Origin: JBFWUW01 sp050247075
GTDB lineage: Bacteria; Planctomycetota; Planctomycetia; Pirellulales; JBFWUW01
Direction: 5' to 3'
Assembly: GCA_050247075.1 (NCBI GenBank)
Contig: JBFWUW010000034.1
Span: forward strand, 1 to 64,000
DNA: 64,000 bases
The position numbers and the translations under genes are program-made. Under the pieces are notes generated by a model. The model ran no database searches, was not told where the DNA came from, and saw only the letters and a list, made by a program, of their open reading frames with translations. Positions 1 through 8,396 of this stretch are shown here, piece after piece. Numbering within the stretch: the stretch's first letter is position 1; every line of letters starts with the position of its first letter.

Positions 1-111
1 GTCACCATGCTCAAGCGTCATCCCATCAAAGACAGCCTCCGCGGCAAGATGATCGGTTGTATGCTCAACACCAAGCTTCTTACGGAAGTTCTTGCCCTGC
101 AACAAGATTGA
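1..111 (+). pseudogene. C-terminal end of a transposase (ISAs1-like), truncated by the window edge
   Basis: The first frame reads 36 residues without a start and ends at TGA (109-111). It contains LKRHPIKDSLRGKM followed by LLTEVLALQ, which resembles the C-terminal tail of ISAs1-family DDE transposases common in planctomycetes (pattern L-K-R-H-P-x-K-x-S-x-x-x-K, then F/L-L-x-E-V-L). The 5' part lies outside the window, so it cannot be said whether the gene is intact. No terminal inverted repeat was identified in bases 112-224. The family call rests on remembered motif similarity only. Confidence 0.5.
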
Positions 112-224
112 TATGCGCTGACCGTGCGTAAGCCCCCCTGCCAAGAATCTGGTTTGCAGTCGAAACGACTCCGTATCGATCCTAATCGTCCCATCACGAA
201 TCACTATCCTTAAGGACCGCCGAA

Positions 225-1277
225 ATGTCTGGAATTCAAGGCCCGGCTGTTTTCATGGCGCAGTTTCTGCGGGATGAGGAACCGTTTTGCAGCGCCGAGA
301 GTATTGGCGGTTGGTTCGCCAATTTGGGCTACACCGGCGTGCAAGTCCCCGCATGGGATAAACGAGTGTTCGACCTCGACCAGGCTGCCAACTCCGTCGA
401 CTATTGCGACGACTACCGTGGTCGGATGGGCGAGTTGGGGCTGCAAGTCACCGAGTTGGCCGCACATCTGCAAGGACAGGTTTTGGCCATGCATCCAGCC
501 TATGCGGAAGGGTTCGCGGGCTTTCATCCGCCGGGGCTAAGTGACGCCCAACGGACCGAGTGGGCGGCCGGCGAACTGGAAAAATGCATCCTGGCTTCGT
601 TCAACATGGGGCTGCGGCATATCCCCGTGTTGTCGGGCGGGTTCGCCTGGCATCTGGCGTATCCTTGGCCGCAACGTCCGCCAGGCCTGATCGACGAGGC
701 CTTTCAGGAGTTGGCCAGCCGCTGGATGCCGTTGCTGGACCTGGCCGAGGAACGGGGCTGCGTGTTTGGCTACGAGCTGCATCCTGGGTCCGACTTGTTT
801 GACGGCGCGACGTTTGAAGCCTTCTTGGACGAAACGGGGGCCCACGAGGCGGCGGGCATCAACTACGACCCCAGCCACTTCGTGTTGCAACAACTGGACT
901 ACCTGCAATTTATCGAGCTGTACGGCGACCGCATTTGCGGGTTTCATGTGAAGGATGCCGAGTTTCATCCCAACGGCCGCGTGGGCGTTTACGGCGGTTA
1001 TCAGCCTTGGAGCGGCCGCGCCGGCCGATTTCGTTCACTGGGCGATGGGCAGGTCGATTTCAAACGGGTCTTTACCTTGCTGACCGAGGCGGGTTACCAA
1101 GGCTGGGCCGTGCTGGAGTGGGAGTGCTGCGTCAAGAGTCCCGCGCAAGGGGCAGCCGAAGGCGCGCCGTTCATCACCCGGCACCTGATTGAACCGACCG
1201 AGGTCGCCTTCGATGACTTTGCCGGCGGCGAATCCGACTCCGCGGCCCATCGCCGCATGCTGGGGCTGGACGATTGA
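225..1277 (+). CDS. Sugar phosphate isomerase/epimerase (xylose-isomerase-like TIM barrel)
   Basis: A 350-residue cytoplasmic protein with no signal peptide. It shows the metal-ligand signature of the AP endonuclease/xylose-isomerase-like TIM-barrel family: a Glu in YELHPGSDLFD (about residue 184), an Asp-His in NYDPSHF (about 215), a His in FHVKDAEF (about 240), and a Glu in LEWE near residue 298. Such enzymes isomerise or epimerise ketoses and hydroxypyruvate; the substrate here is unknown. It is clearly related to the minus-strand gene at 4716-5723, which has the same four motifs in the same order, so the two are probably paralogues. An AGGA sequence about 8 bases before ATG 225 supports this start. 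Confidence 0.85.
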   Translation: MSGIQGPAVFMAQFLRDEEPFCSAESIGGWFANLGYTGVQVPAWDKRVFDLDQAANSVDYCDDYRGRMGELGLQVTELAAHLQGQVLAMHPAYAEGFAGFHPPGLSDAQRTEWAAGELEKCILASFNMGLRHIPVLSGGFAWHLAYPWPQRPPGLIDEAFQELASRWMPLLDLAEERGCVFGYELHPGSDLFDGATFEAFLDETGAHEAAGINYDPSHFVLQQLDYLQFIELYGDRICGFHVKDAEFHPNGRVGVYGGYQPWSGRAGRFRSLGDGQVDFKRVFTLLTEAGYQGWAVLEWECCVKSPAQGAAEGAPFITRHLIEPTEVAFDDFAGGESDSAAHRRMLGLDD

Positions 1278-1320
1278 GCCATCGGCCCGCAACGGCGGTG
1301 ATGTTGGTCGCTGGCTCTGC

Positions 1321-2709
1321 TCACTCGTCCGTGCCGCGCTTCTTTTTTGGTTTCTTGGTCGTCGGCTTCTTCGCGGCTGGTTTGGCGCTTACCGACTTCT
1401 TGCTGCCCGCTTTCTGGCCAGAAGAGGCGGACTTGCCGATGCAGTACAAATGCTTGTCGTTTCGCAACAGCAATTGCCCCTGAGAAACGGCAAAACCGGA
1501 GTTGTATGCGCCGCGCTCCTCGAAGTCGTTCTCGGCCAGCAGCTTGAATTGGGGCTGGGCGGCGATCACAAAGGTTTTGCCTTCGCGCGAGACCTGGTAG
1601 ATCTTGCCATCCACCAGCACGGGCGAGGCGTAGATCTGGCCGGCACCGGGCACGCGTTCCTCGTACACAATGTCGCCCGACTTGAGATCGGCGCAATAGG
1701 CAATTCCGGACTGCTCATGCATCCAGTAGACATGGCCGTCGTGCAGCACGGGCGAAGTCACGTTGGAACCCTTCTTGCCGGTCCACACGCGATGTGAACC
1801 GGTTACATCTCCTTTTCCACCAGCCCGCACCGCCAGCGCCCCGCCCGACCGGCCTCCCACGCAATAAACAATGCCTTGGTGGGAAACCAGACTCGGCACC
1901 ATGTACCAGCCAATATCGGTATCGCAGGTCCACAGCGGTTTGCCGGTGGGTGGGTCGAAGCTGAGGATTTTTCCCTGAATCGCCACGACCAGTTCCGTGC
2001 GGCCGCCAGCCTCCACCAGGATGGGCGTATTCCACGATTCCTTGATCCCCTCGGCCCGCCATTTTTCCTTTCCGCTGGCTTTGTCGAGCGCGACCAGCGA
2101 CTCGCTCTCGACCGAGGCGTTGATGAACACCAGGTCGCCATGCAAGACGGGCGAACTGGCCGTCCCCCAGCCATGCAGCCCGTCTCCCACATCGGCTTCC
2201 CACAATTTTTTTCCTTCGAAGTCGAAGGCCATCGCCCCTGTCTTGCCAAAAAAGGCGTACAGCCGCTGGCCGTCGGCGGCCAACGTGTTCGAGGCATAGC
2301 CATGCTCGTCACGAATATTGTCCTGCTCCGGCAATTTGGCGGCAATGTCCTTGGTCCAATGGATCTGGCCCGTGCCGCGATCGAGGCAGACCAGGTGCCG
2401 TTTCAGGTTCTGCATATTGCTGGACGATGCGCCGGGCACGTTGAACCCGCTGTAGCAGGTCAGATAGATGCGGTCTCCCACGACAATGGGCGTGGAAGTA
2501 CCGGCGCCGGGCAATTCAATCTTCCAGGCAATATTGTCTTGCCCGCTCCATTCGACTGGCAGACCGCGTTCGCTGCTGGTTCCCTGACCTGTCGGTCCGC
2601 GGAAGCAAGGCCAGTCCGCACTATCCGCGGCCGGCGCGTTACAGGCGGCCAGTGTCAGACAGGCGATCCATCCGCAGGACAAAACGACTTGCCGGTGGTT
2701 GACGATCAT
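1321..2709 (-). CDS. Exported PQQ-binding-like beta-propeller protein
   Basis: About 462 residues from ATG at 2709. The frame stays open to 2811, but the 2709 start gives a proper signal sequence ending in LTLAAC, a possible lipobox. After the signal comes W-P-C-F-R-G-P-T-G-Q-G, the usual opening of planctomycete PQQ-like WD/BamB-type propellers. Blade repeats of the form L-x-x-L/F-D-x-x-x-G-x-x-x-W recur, for example LVALDKASGKEKW and ILSFDPPTGKPLW. The C-terminus is a Lys/Pro/Ala-rich tail of about 35 residues, probably disordered. The likely place is the periplasm or membrane surface. True cofactor binding cannot be judged, since many family members use the fold only as a scaffold. Confidence 0.85.
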   Translation of the reverse strand: MIVNHRQVVLSCGWIACLTLAACNAPAADSADWPCFRGPTGQGTSSERGLPVEWSGQDNIAWKIELPGAGTSTPIVVGDRIYLTCYSGFNVPGASSSNMQNLKRHLVCLDRGTGQIHWTKDIAAKLPEQDNIRDEHGYASNTLAADGQRLYAFFGKTGAMAFDFEGKKLWEADVGDGLHGWGTASSPVLHGDLVFINASVESESLVALDKASGKEKWRAEGIKESWNTPILVEAGGRTELVVAIQGKILSFDPPTGKPLWTCDTDIGWYMVPSLVSHQGIVYCVGGRSGGALAVRAGGKGDVTGSHRVWTGKKGSNVTSPVLHDGHVYWMHEQSGIAYCADLKSGDIVYEERVPGAGQIYASPVLVDGKIYQVSREGKTFVIAAQPQFKLLAENDFEERGAYNSGFAVSQGQLLLRNDKHLYCIGKSASSGQKAGSKKSVSAKPAAKKPTTKKPKKKRGTDE

Positions 2710-2920
2710 GGTGGGTATTTTCCTGGCGGCGAGGGCGGGAATGGGGTGGTGGAATGGCGAACGGTTTTTTTGAACATTCCATCGCGACATTCTGGCAAAT
2801 CGGCCGGCCAAACGCCAGTGATTTCATTTTGCAAGAGGCAATTCCATCGCCGTGTCGTAAACTCAGGAGATTCCTCGTCCTCGACTTGGGCTGCTATTCC
2901 ACCGTACAGGGACATATGTG

Positions 2921-3856
2921 ATGCCTATGCGTTTTCCGTTCCGAGTCCTGATCTTCTGCATCGTGTCTCAGTTCTTGCTCGCGGCGGCCAGCAGTGCCGA
3001 GCCGACCGAACCGCCGCGGCAAGATTCGGCGAGTTGGCCAGAGAGTGTCGTGGTTACCGTGGGCGATATTCGCACACGGATCGACGGGCCCAAGATGTGG
3101 ACGCTGAGTGGGCTGCATTACCAAGACACGGTCATGGCGACCGAAGACAGCGCCTATGGCACCGTGCTGACGATCCGCGACGTGGGCCACTTGGGCACGG
3201 CCCACTTCTTGGATGTGCCAGGAAAACCGGGCGAGGTTGAAAAAGAGGATGTCACCCGCCTGCGGCTGTTCGTGGACGACATGCCTGTCACCAAACTGTC
3301 TCCAACGATGAACCTCGCCGGCAAGTCGTTTCGCATGGAACGCGAGTCGCGGATTCGCGCCATGGAACTCGAATCGACGATTCTCCTTCGCGATGATGCC
3401 TTGACCGAGACAGTGCGCATGCGGGCCACCGGGCCGCTCGACCTCCAAAACTCCTACCCTTGGATGTACGCCTGGACGCCGCAAGCCACCGACTACGTTT
3501 TTGGCGACGATCGGGGAATCCAACAGCGTGGCACGTTTATCCAGGAAGGGCCCACGGTGGCCAAGGTGGTCAAGAACGCCACCTGGATGGCCGTATTCAA
3601 CGCGGCGGACGGCAAGGGGAGCGTCTGTTGTTTCTTGCAGCATCCGCCCAAGATGGAAGCCGCGTTTCTGCTGGTCGACGCGCCCGACGCGTATCGCAAG
3701 GTAGCGGCCTATACCTTGGAGGACACGGTCGTTCCTAAGGGATTCGAGGGGACGTATCAATCACGCATTGGTTTCTTCACCGCCGCCAAAGCGGACTGGC
3801 CCGCGCAGGCCCAGCGCACAGCGGCTGAATTGCGATCAGCCGAGAAGCCGCAGTGA
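2921..3856 (+). CDS. Secreted protein of unknown function
   Basis: I do not recognise a named family. The protein (about 311 residues) opens with MPMRFPFRV and a hydrophobic stretch ending in AAASSAEP, a Sec-type signal peptide. The mature part is beta-rich and acidic with no obvious catalytic motif. GTG at 2918 directly precedes ATG 2921 and is an alternative start. It is divergent from the beta-propeller gene, with about 210 bases of shared upstream DNA. It is probably periplasmic. Confidence 0.7.
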   Translation: MPMRFPFRVLIFCIVSQFLLAAASSAEPTEPPRQDSASWPESVVVTVGDIRTRIDGPKMWTLSGLHYQDTVMATEDSAYGTVLTIRDVGHLGTAHFLDVPGKPGEVEKEDVTRLRLFVDDMPVTKLSPTMNLAGKSFRMERESRIRAMELESTILLRDDALTETVRMRATGPLDLQNSYPWMYAWTPQATDYVFGDDRGIQQRGTFIQEGPTVAKVVKNATWMAVFNAADGKGSVCCFLQHPPKMEAAFLLVDAPDAYRKVAAYTLEDTVVPKGFEGTYQSRIGFFTAAKADWPAQAQRTAAELRSAEKPQ

Positions 3857-4341
3857 CGCGTGGAAGCGTTAAGGGCCGCGTGTCTGGCTTACCCACCCGC
3901 CGTCACGATCTTCCGCATCGAATCTCCGCGACGAGCCAACCCGCAATGCCTCGTTCATTGCGAATAGAATCGCCAAGTCGCGGCGACATGGATGCCGCTA
4001 TTATCCGCTGAATCGCCGGACGATGATCCAAGCCTGGCAACCCGATCCAAGATCGCGGTTTATCGCCCTTAAGACAGTAGCCGCTTGGCCGTCCGACGTC
4101 ACCCACACCCAACGGGGAGGCGAATGGCCAATGAAAATTGACGACGCCGGCTGTCAGGTCGCGCTGATCTATCCTAAAATCAGACGCTAACAAAGTATTA
4201 TGCCGGTTCGTTTGGATAATGATCCTTTGCGAACGCTTCAAATTGAATGGCTTTCGGCCTTCCCGTTGGTCGGCCTGGGCTCATTGGCCGTACGAAACAC
4301 AATAGTTGCGATAATCACCAACTCCAGCCAGAGGCCACACC
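3857..4341. other. Gene-free stretch, nothing recognised
   Basis: This is 485 bases between the secreted unknown and the ABM gene. A 112-codon minus-strand frame exists here (3903-4241), but it lacks family motifs, signal or credible composition and I do not accept it. No palindrome or terminator with a T-tract was found. Confidence 0.4.
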
Positions 4342-4626
4342 ATGATTACCGTTGGCATGAACTATCACGTCATCGAGGGGAAGCAGCAAGATTTTGAAGA
4401 CAAGTTCAATGCCGTGCTGGCCGCGTTAAAGGCCGCCTCGGGCCATACCGAGTCGCACCTTTATCGCGACACCAACGACAACGCCTCTTATCTGATCGTC
4501 AGCGAATGGTCCGACGAAAAGGCCTTTACCGACTTCATCCACAGCCCCGAATTCCGCGCCGTCACAACCTGGGGCAAGGAACAAATTCTCAGTGACCGGC
4601 CGAGGCATAAGATTTATAAACATTGA
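4342..4626 (+). CDS. Antibiotic biosynthesis monooxygenase (ABM) domain protein
   Basis: 94 residues, a typical single ABM ferredoxin-like unit. It begins MITVGMNYHVIEGKQ and carries the family pattern G-H-x-E-S-x-L-Y-R-D (residues about 34-44), followed by Y-L-I-V-S-E-W (about 50-56) and the helix F-T-D-F-I-H-S-P-E-F. Proteins of this fold are small dimeric oxygenases or haem-degrading enzymes; the substrate is not predictable. An AGAGG about 7 bases upstream supports the ATG. It stands alone, convergent with the isomerase gene downstream. Confidence 0.85.
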   Translation: MITVGMNYHVIEGKQQDFEDKFNAVLAALKAASGHTESHLYRDTNDNASYLIVSEWSDEKAFTDFIHSPEFRAVTTWGKEQILSDRPRHKIYKH

Positions 4627-4668
4627 GAGGGGTGTTCGGAAAGCGCCAGACGTGGACGGCTCTGAATA

Positions 4669-4735
4669 GCTGATGGCTGACAGCTTCTCCGCCTTCATCC
4701 TTTCGCCTTCCGCCTTCACTCTTTCCCCTTTCCCT
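4669..4735. repeat. Simple-sequence array at the 3' end of the isomerase gene
   Basis: On the minus strand this reads as purine-rich AAGG/GAAGG steps (GAAAGGATGAAGGCGGAG) followed by GCTGTCAGCCATCAGC. The TGA of the isomerase gene (4716-4718) lies inside the array. It is the same vocabulary as the arrays near 33.8, 44.3, 50.2, 61.0 and 63.7 kb. Confidence 0.75.
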
Positions 4736-5723
4736 CGAACGCGGCGTCAAACGCCTGCGTGCTAGGGGCGAAGTCGAGGCGATGGACGAATTCGGCGGCC
4801 TCGGCCGCGCCGGCTTCGCGGTCCATGCCGATGTCTTCCCACTCGACCGACAGCGGCCCGTCGTAGCGAATGGCGTTAAGCGCCCGGATGATCTCCTCGA
4901 AATTCACACCGCCGCGCCCCGGCGAGCGAAAATCCCAACCGCGGCGCGGGTCGCCAAAATTCAGGTGGCTGGCCAGGATTCCTGTGCGGCCGTTGAGCGT
5001 GACGATGGCGTCCTTGACATGCACATGATAGATACGGTCGGGAAAGGCCCGAATGAATTCCACCGGATCGACGCCTTGCCAAATCAAGTGGCTGGGATCG
5101 AAGTTAAAGCCAAATTCCTCGCGGCGGTCGAGCGCTTGCAAGGCCCGCTCGGCACTGTACAGGTCGAAAGCGATCTCCGTGGGGTGAACCTCCAGGGCAA
5201 AACGCACGCCGCATTCGGCAAACACGTCCAGAATGGGGTTGAACCGCTCGGCCAACAAATCGTACCCCGCATCGATCACTTCCGGCGGCGTCGGCGGAAA
5301 GGAGTACAACATGTGCCAAATGCTGGACCCCGTGAACCCATTCACCACGCCTACCCCCAGCTTTTGCGCGGCCCGGGCCGTGTCTTGCAGTTCCTTGGCC
5401 GCCCGCGCGTTGACGCCCGCCGGTTTGCCATCGCCCCACACATGGGCGGGCAAAATGGCCTTATGCCGTCCGTCGATGGGGTCCAACACGGCTTGCCCCA
5501 CCAGGTGCGTGCTGATAGCGTGTACCTGCAAGTCGTACCGCTCCAGCAATTCGCGGCACCCGGCACAGTAGCCATCGTCGGCCAGGGCCTTGTCGACTTC
5601 AAAGTGGTCGCCCCAACAGGCAAGTTCCAGCCCCTGGTAGCCCCACTCGCTGGCTTTACGAGCCAGATCGGCCAGGGGAAGATCGGCCCATTGGCCGGTG
5701 AAGAGGGTGACAGGGCGAGACAT
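4716..5723 (-). CDS. Sugar phosphate isomerase/epimerase
   Basis: 335 residues, a TIM-barrel isomerase/epimerase of the same type as the gene at 225-1277. Ligand motifs in order: ALEVHPTEIAFD (Glu), FNFDPSHLIW (Asp/His), YHVHVKDA (His) and SVEWEDIGM (Glu). It opens MSRPVTLFTGQWADLPL with no signal peptide, so it is probably cytoplasmic. The last codons (EGKGKE, then TGA) are read from a dispersed purine-rich simple repeat, so the C-terminal tail may have been reshaped by that repeat. The promoter side contains a GTGTTCG heptamer array at 5747-5809, only 24 bases from the start. Confidence 0.85.
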   Translation of the reverse strand: MSRPVTLFTGQWADLPLADLARKASEWGYQGLELACWGDHFEVDKALADDGYCAGCRELLERYDLQVHAISTHLVGQAVLDPIDGRHKAILPAHVWGDGKPAGVNARAAKELQDTARAAQKLGVGVVNGFTGSSIWHMLYSFPPTPPEVIDAGYDLLAERFNPILDVFAECGVRFALEVHPTEIAFDLYSAERALQALDRREEFGFNFDPSHLIWQGVDPVEFIRAFPDRIYHVHVKDAIVTLNGRTGILASHLNFGDPRRGWDFRSPGRGGVNFEEIIRALNAIRYDGPLSVEWEDIGMDREAGAAEAAEFVHRLDFAPSTQAFDAAFEGKGKE

Positions 5724-5746
5724 GGGGTGGTCCTGGGGGTTTTTTA

Positions 5747-5809
5747 GTGTTCGGTGTTCGGTGTTCGGTGTTCGGTGTTCGGTGTTCGGTGTTCGGTGTT
5801 CGGTGTTCG
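5747..5809. repeat. Perfect heptamer tandem repeat, (GTGTTCG)x9
   Basis: Nine uninterrupted copies of the 7-mer GTGTTCG (63 bases) lie just upstream of the isomerase start on the minus strand. The other side continues into an imperfect TTCAGCCT-type array (about 5815-5855). A perfect short-unit array of this length is prone to slippage and so is expected to vary in copy number between strains. Confidence 0.95.
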
Positions 5810-5887
5810 GTCTTTCCAGCGGCCTTCAGCCTCTTGCCCTCAGCCTTTCTCATGATTTCGAAAGAATCGTGCATCCTCCGAGAACAT

Positions 5888-7441
5888 TCAAGGGGGAGAC
5901 GGAGGATTGAATGTCCGCAATAGCTTGCGGCCTTTGACAATGTTGTACATCTCGACGGGACCGGGGGGCCGCTGCGTGGCCACGATCGGCAGCCAGTGGG
6001 CTTGTTGAGCATCGCGGACGACCACACCCTCCGCTGTCCCGCGTCGGGCGGTCAGAACCCAATGTTCCTCGCCAAAGAACAGGCCCAGCAGAACCAGCCG
6101 CAAGTCGTCGTAACCTTGTTCGCGCAGTGACGCGGCAATCGGCTCGAACCGGGCCAGCGTTTCCGCCGGCAGCGATTGGGCATCGGTCTCGACGATTTGG
6201 TCGTGCTCCGTACTCCATCCGGCATAGGCCGCGTAGATGTCGCTGGGGGGAAGGTCGGATAGATCAGCGGCAAAGGCGTGCGTAATCGGCCCGGCCATGC
6301 CCACCCCAGACAATTCTACCCGCGGCAGACGGTACTCAAAGTCAATCAAGTAGCAGTCCACGGGCTGGTCGCAACCTGGCCAGAACTGCCGGCATTCATC
6401 GACCAGCATCAAGGCGTTCGGCGCCAGCCCAAACTGGGCGGGTGCGGCCAGCCACTCGGCAAACTCTCCTTCGGCCCGTGCCGCCGGCGAGCAATGCTCC
6501 GCGGGCACGCGGTCGAGCAGGCCAAGCTCCTCTAAATAAGCCAGTGCCCGAACGCGGGCCACGGGTTGCGCGGTCAGTTCCAGCAGCGCCTGGCGTCCTG
6601 CATCCTGCCCCAACCGGGCCAAGGCGCAGGCTGCTTCAATCCGCAGTCGGCGGTGAGACAGTTCCAATGCCTGGTGCAGTTTGCCCACGGCCCGTTCGTC
6701 GCCGATGAGGCCCAGCGCGTCGGACAGGCCGACCACCAGCGGCAGGCCCTCGGCTACGATCCTGCGTAACTCGGCCGGCGACCCGCCAAACTCCGTCGGA
6801 TGTTCCTCCAGCCGCCGCAACCGTTCTACAACCGCACCCAAAAGTTGAATCAACTGCTCCGATCGGGAACTGGCCGGGTGGCTGGCCACCCGTTGGGATC
6901 GCGTCAGGTGGTTGGCCAGATCGAGCACCACCGCCGCGGCCGACGGATGCTGCAAGGCATCTAGCAGCCGGGGAAAGAGCGCGCCGGCATCGACGTTGGG
7001 TTGTCGAAACAAGGGGATGAAGGCGCGATCAACATCGGCGGGCAAGGCCGGCGGATCGCAAGCCAAAAGATCGGCCAGCGCGGCCAACGCCGGGCGCGTG
7101 GCGGTGGCCGCCAGCGATGCCAGCAGCACCGCCCGCGCGCGGCTGCCGCCACCCAGGCGGCGGTATAGCGCGACGACCGGCGGCAGCAGCCCGTCCGGCA
7201 GCGGCGGTTTGCTCAATGCGTCGAGGATTTTCTCGGCGCTACGATCATCGAGCGCGGCGGGTTGGGTGGCCAGCCGGGCAACGCTGCGCAGTCCGGTCGT
7301 GCGCTGCTCGTCCGAACCTTCCGGCAACTTGGCGGCCCGCGATAAAAGGGTGCCGCGCTGCGCCGCGTTCAGTTCGTTCCAGCGATCTAGATCAACAATC
7401 AGGGCATCCCAGTCGTGCGACACGGAAAATTTTTCCTGCAT
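5888..7441 (-). CDS. HEAT-repeat-like protein of unknown function
   Basis: About 517 residues from ATG 7441 (MQEKFSVSHDWDAL). The frame is open to 7540, giving a 33-residue extension that looks unlike coding sequence. The body is rich in Ala/Leu helical repeats (for example the stretch around RRLRIEACALARLG), suggesting HEAT-like alpha-solenoid repeats over the first two thirds. The C-terminal third is a different domain, with many aromatic and acidic residues and LVLLGLFFGEEHWVLTARR. No catalytic motif was recognised and no signal peptide is present. It is probably a cytoplasmic scaffold or binding protein. No Shine-Dalgarno sequence is evident at either start. Confidence 0.65.
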   Translation of the reverse strand: MQEKFSVSHDWDALIVDLDRWNELNAAQRGTLLSRAAKLPEGSDEQRTTGLRSVARLATQPAALDDRSAEKILDALSKPPLPDGLLPPVVALYRRLGGGSRARAVLLASLAATATRPALAALADLLACDPPALPADVDRAFIPLFRQPNVDAGALFPRLLDALQHPSAAAVVLDLANHLTRSQRVASHPASSRSEQLIQLLGAVVERLRRLEEHPTEFGGSPAELRRIVAEGLPLVVGLSDALGLIGDERAVGKLHQALELSHRRLRIEAACALARLGQDAGRQALLELTAQPVARVRALAYLEELGLLDRVPAEHCSPAARAEGEFAEWLAAPAQFGLAPNALMLVDECRQFWPGCDQPVDCYLIDFEYRLPRVELSGVGMAGPITHAFAADLSDLPPSDIYAAYAGWSTEHDQIVETDAQSLPAETLARFEPIAASLREQGYDDLRLVLLGLFFGEEHWVLTARRGTAEGVVVRDAQQAHWLPIVATQRPPGPVEMYNIVKGRKLLRTFNPPSPP

Positions 7442-8008
7442 GGTCCGATGGTTGGCAACGGTGACGGACACGATCCGTTTATAACGTCTTGCGGCGCGGC
7501 CCACGAGTCCCTGGAAACGATCTGGCTGCATGCCGGCCAACTTGCGCCGCGCACATTTTTGCCGCGATTTGCCGATGTTTTTGAAACGCGCGATGGCGCG
7601 TTAAAGACCCGCGGCGAGATTGCGCACGAGGGACATAGCTTCAGCGCGCGATGGCAAGTGCATCAGCGCTGCCGCCTGGGGGCCTAGCCGGTGGCAAAAA
7701 AATCTTGCCGCGCGAGCGCGCCGACGCAGGAATTCGACTTGACGTAAATACGCCGTTGCTGCTTCAATGTGCCAACTCGACGTGGTCACGGAGGTGGCCG
7801 ATTGACGACGAAGTGAAAAACACAACGCCGTCACGACCTTTAATACACCTCATCGAGTAAGACGCAACGTAGCGTCGAAATGTCCGGCTGGCGGTTGCAA
7901 TGGTTTGCATCGCCGGAGACGAACAACGTTTTTCCCTACCGTGGGTGTTCACGGGGAAGAACCTGGAATGTTGCAGTGAACGCCCCATTCGATCGAGGAG
8001 CCACGGAA
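7442..8008. other. Gene-free stretch, nothing firm
   Basis: The region lies between the HEAT-like gene and the histone-like gene. Short minus-strand frames (7601-7834, 7764-8078) have basic, low-information translations and no family motif, so I leave them out. The last part must contain the promoter of the histone-like gene; no clear -35/-10 pair could be assigned. Confidence 0.35.
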
Positions 8009-8146
8009 ATGGCAGCTGCGAAGAAGACCACCGCGAAGAAGGCCACGACCAAGAAGACCACCGCCAAGCGGTCGCCAAAGACTGCCGCCAAGAAGGCGCC
8101 AGCCAAGAAGGCCGTCGCCAAGCGGACGACCAAGGCCAAGAAGTAA
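8009..8146 (+). CDS. Histone-H1-like lysine/alanine-rich peptide
   Basis: A 45-residue protein made almost entirely of Ala, Lys, Thr and Pro in AAKK/TTKK/PAKK steps, with 16 Lys and 2 Arg. This is the composition of bacterial H1-like proteins (the Hc1/AlgP-tail type), which bind DNA non-specifically through charge. The frame is open upstream to 7880, but a GAGGAG ends 8 bases before ATG 8009, which decides the start. A very strong intrinsic terminator follows at 8180, so it is a monocistronic, probably highly expressed gene. Role in nucleoid compaction is inference from composition. Confidence 0.8.
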   Translation: MAAAKKTTAKKATTKKTTAKRSPKTAAKKAPAKKAVAKRTTKAKK

Positions 8147-8179
8147 GCTCTGGCCCCGGAGTCTGGACTACACCGAGAT

Positions 8180-8227
8180 AGGCCGGCTCATTCCAAGTTT
8201 CTTGGGATGAGCCGGCCTGGCGTTTTT
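8180..8227 (+). terminator. Strong rho-independent terminator
   Basis: A near-perfect stem AGGCCGGCTCATTCCAAG / CTTGGGATGAGCCGGCCT, with a three-base loop and one G-T pair, is followed by GGCGTTTTT. It sits 34 bases after the histone-like gene. Confidence 0.9.
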
Positions 8228-8396
8228 ATAGGGGCACGCAGCCGCACGGCCTGTGCCGTGCTGGCTCGAATCGGCATCGATGCTCCACTGCCGATTGCGC
8301 CAAGAAAACTGGCGATCCGCGAACCGCTGGGCTAGAATCGGACCACGAGTCGTTCATTTGGTTGAGCCAACGGCCCCTCAGGAGCATCCTCCCGCC

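Noticed and set aside
1876..3240. 454-codon plus-strand frame across the beta-propeller gene
   Set aside because: It overlaps the propeller gene antisense and the start of the secreted protein; composition is that of a GC-rich shadow frame.
3903..4241. 112-codon minus-strand frame in the gap after the secreted unknown
   Set aside because: No motif, no signal, no ribosome-binding site; low information translation.
5740..5860. Possible CRISPR array at the heptamer repeat
   Set aside because: Units are 7 bases in direct tandem with no spacers.
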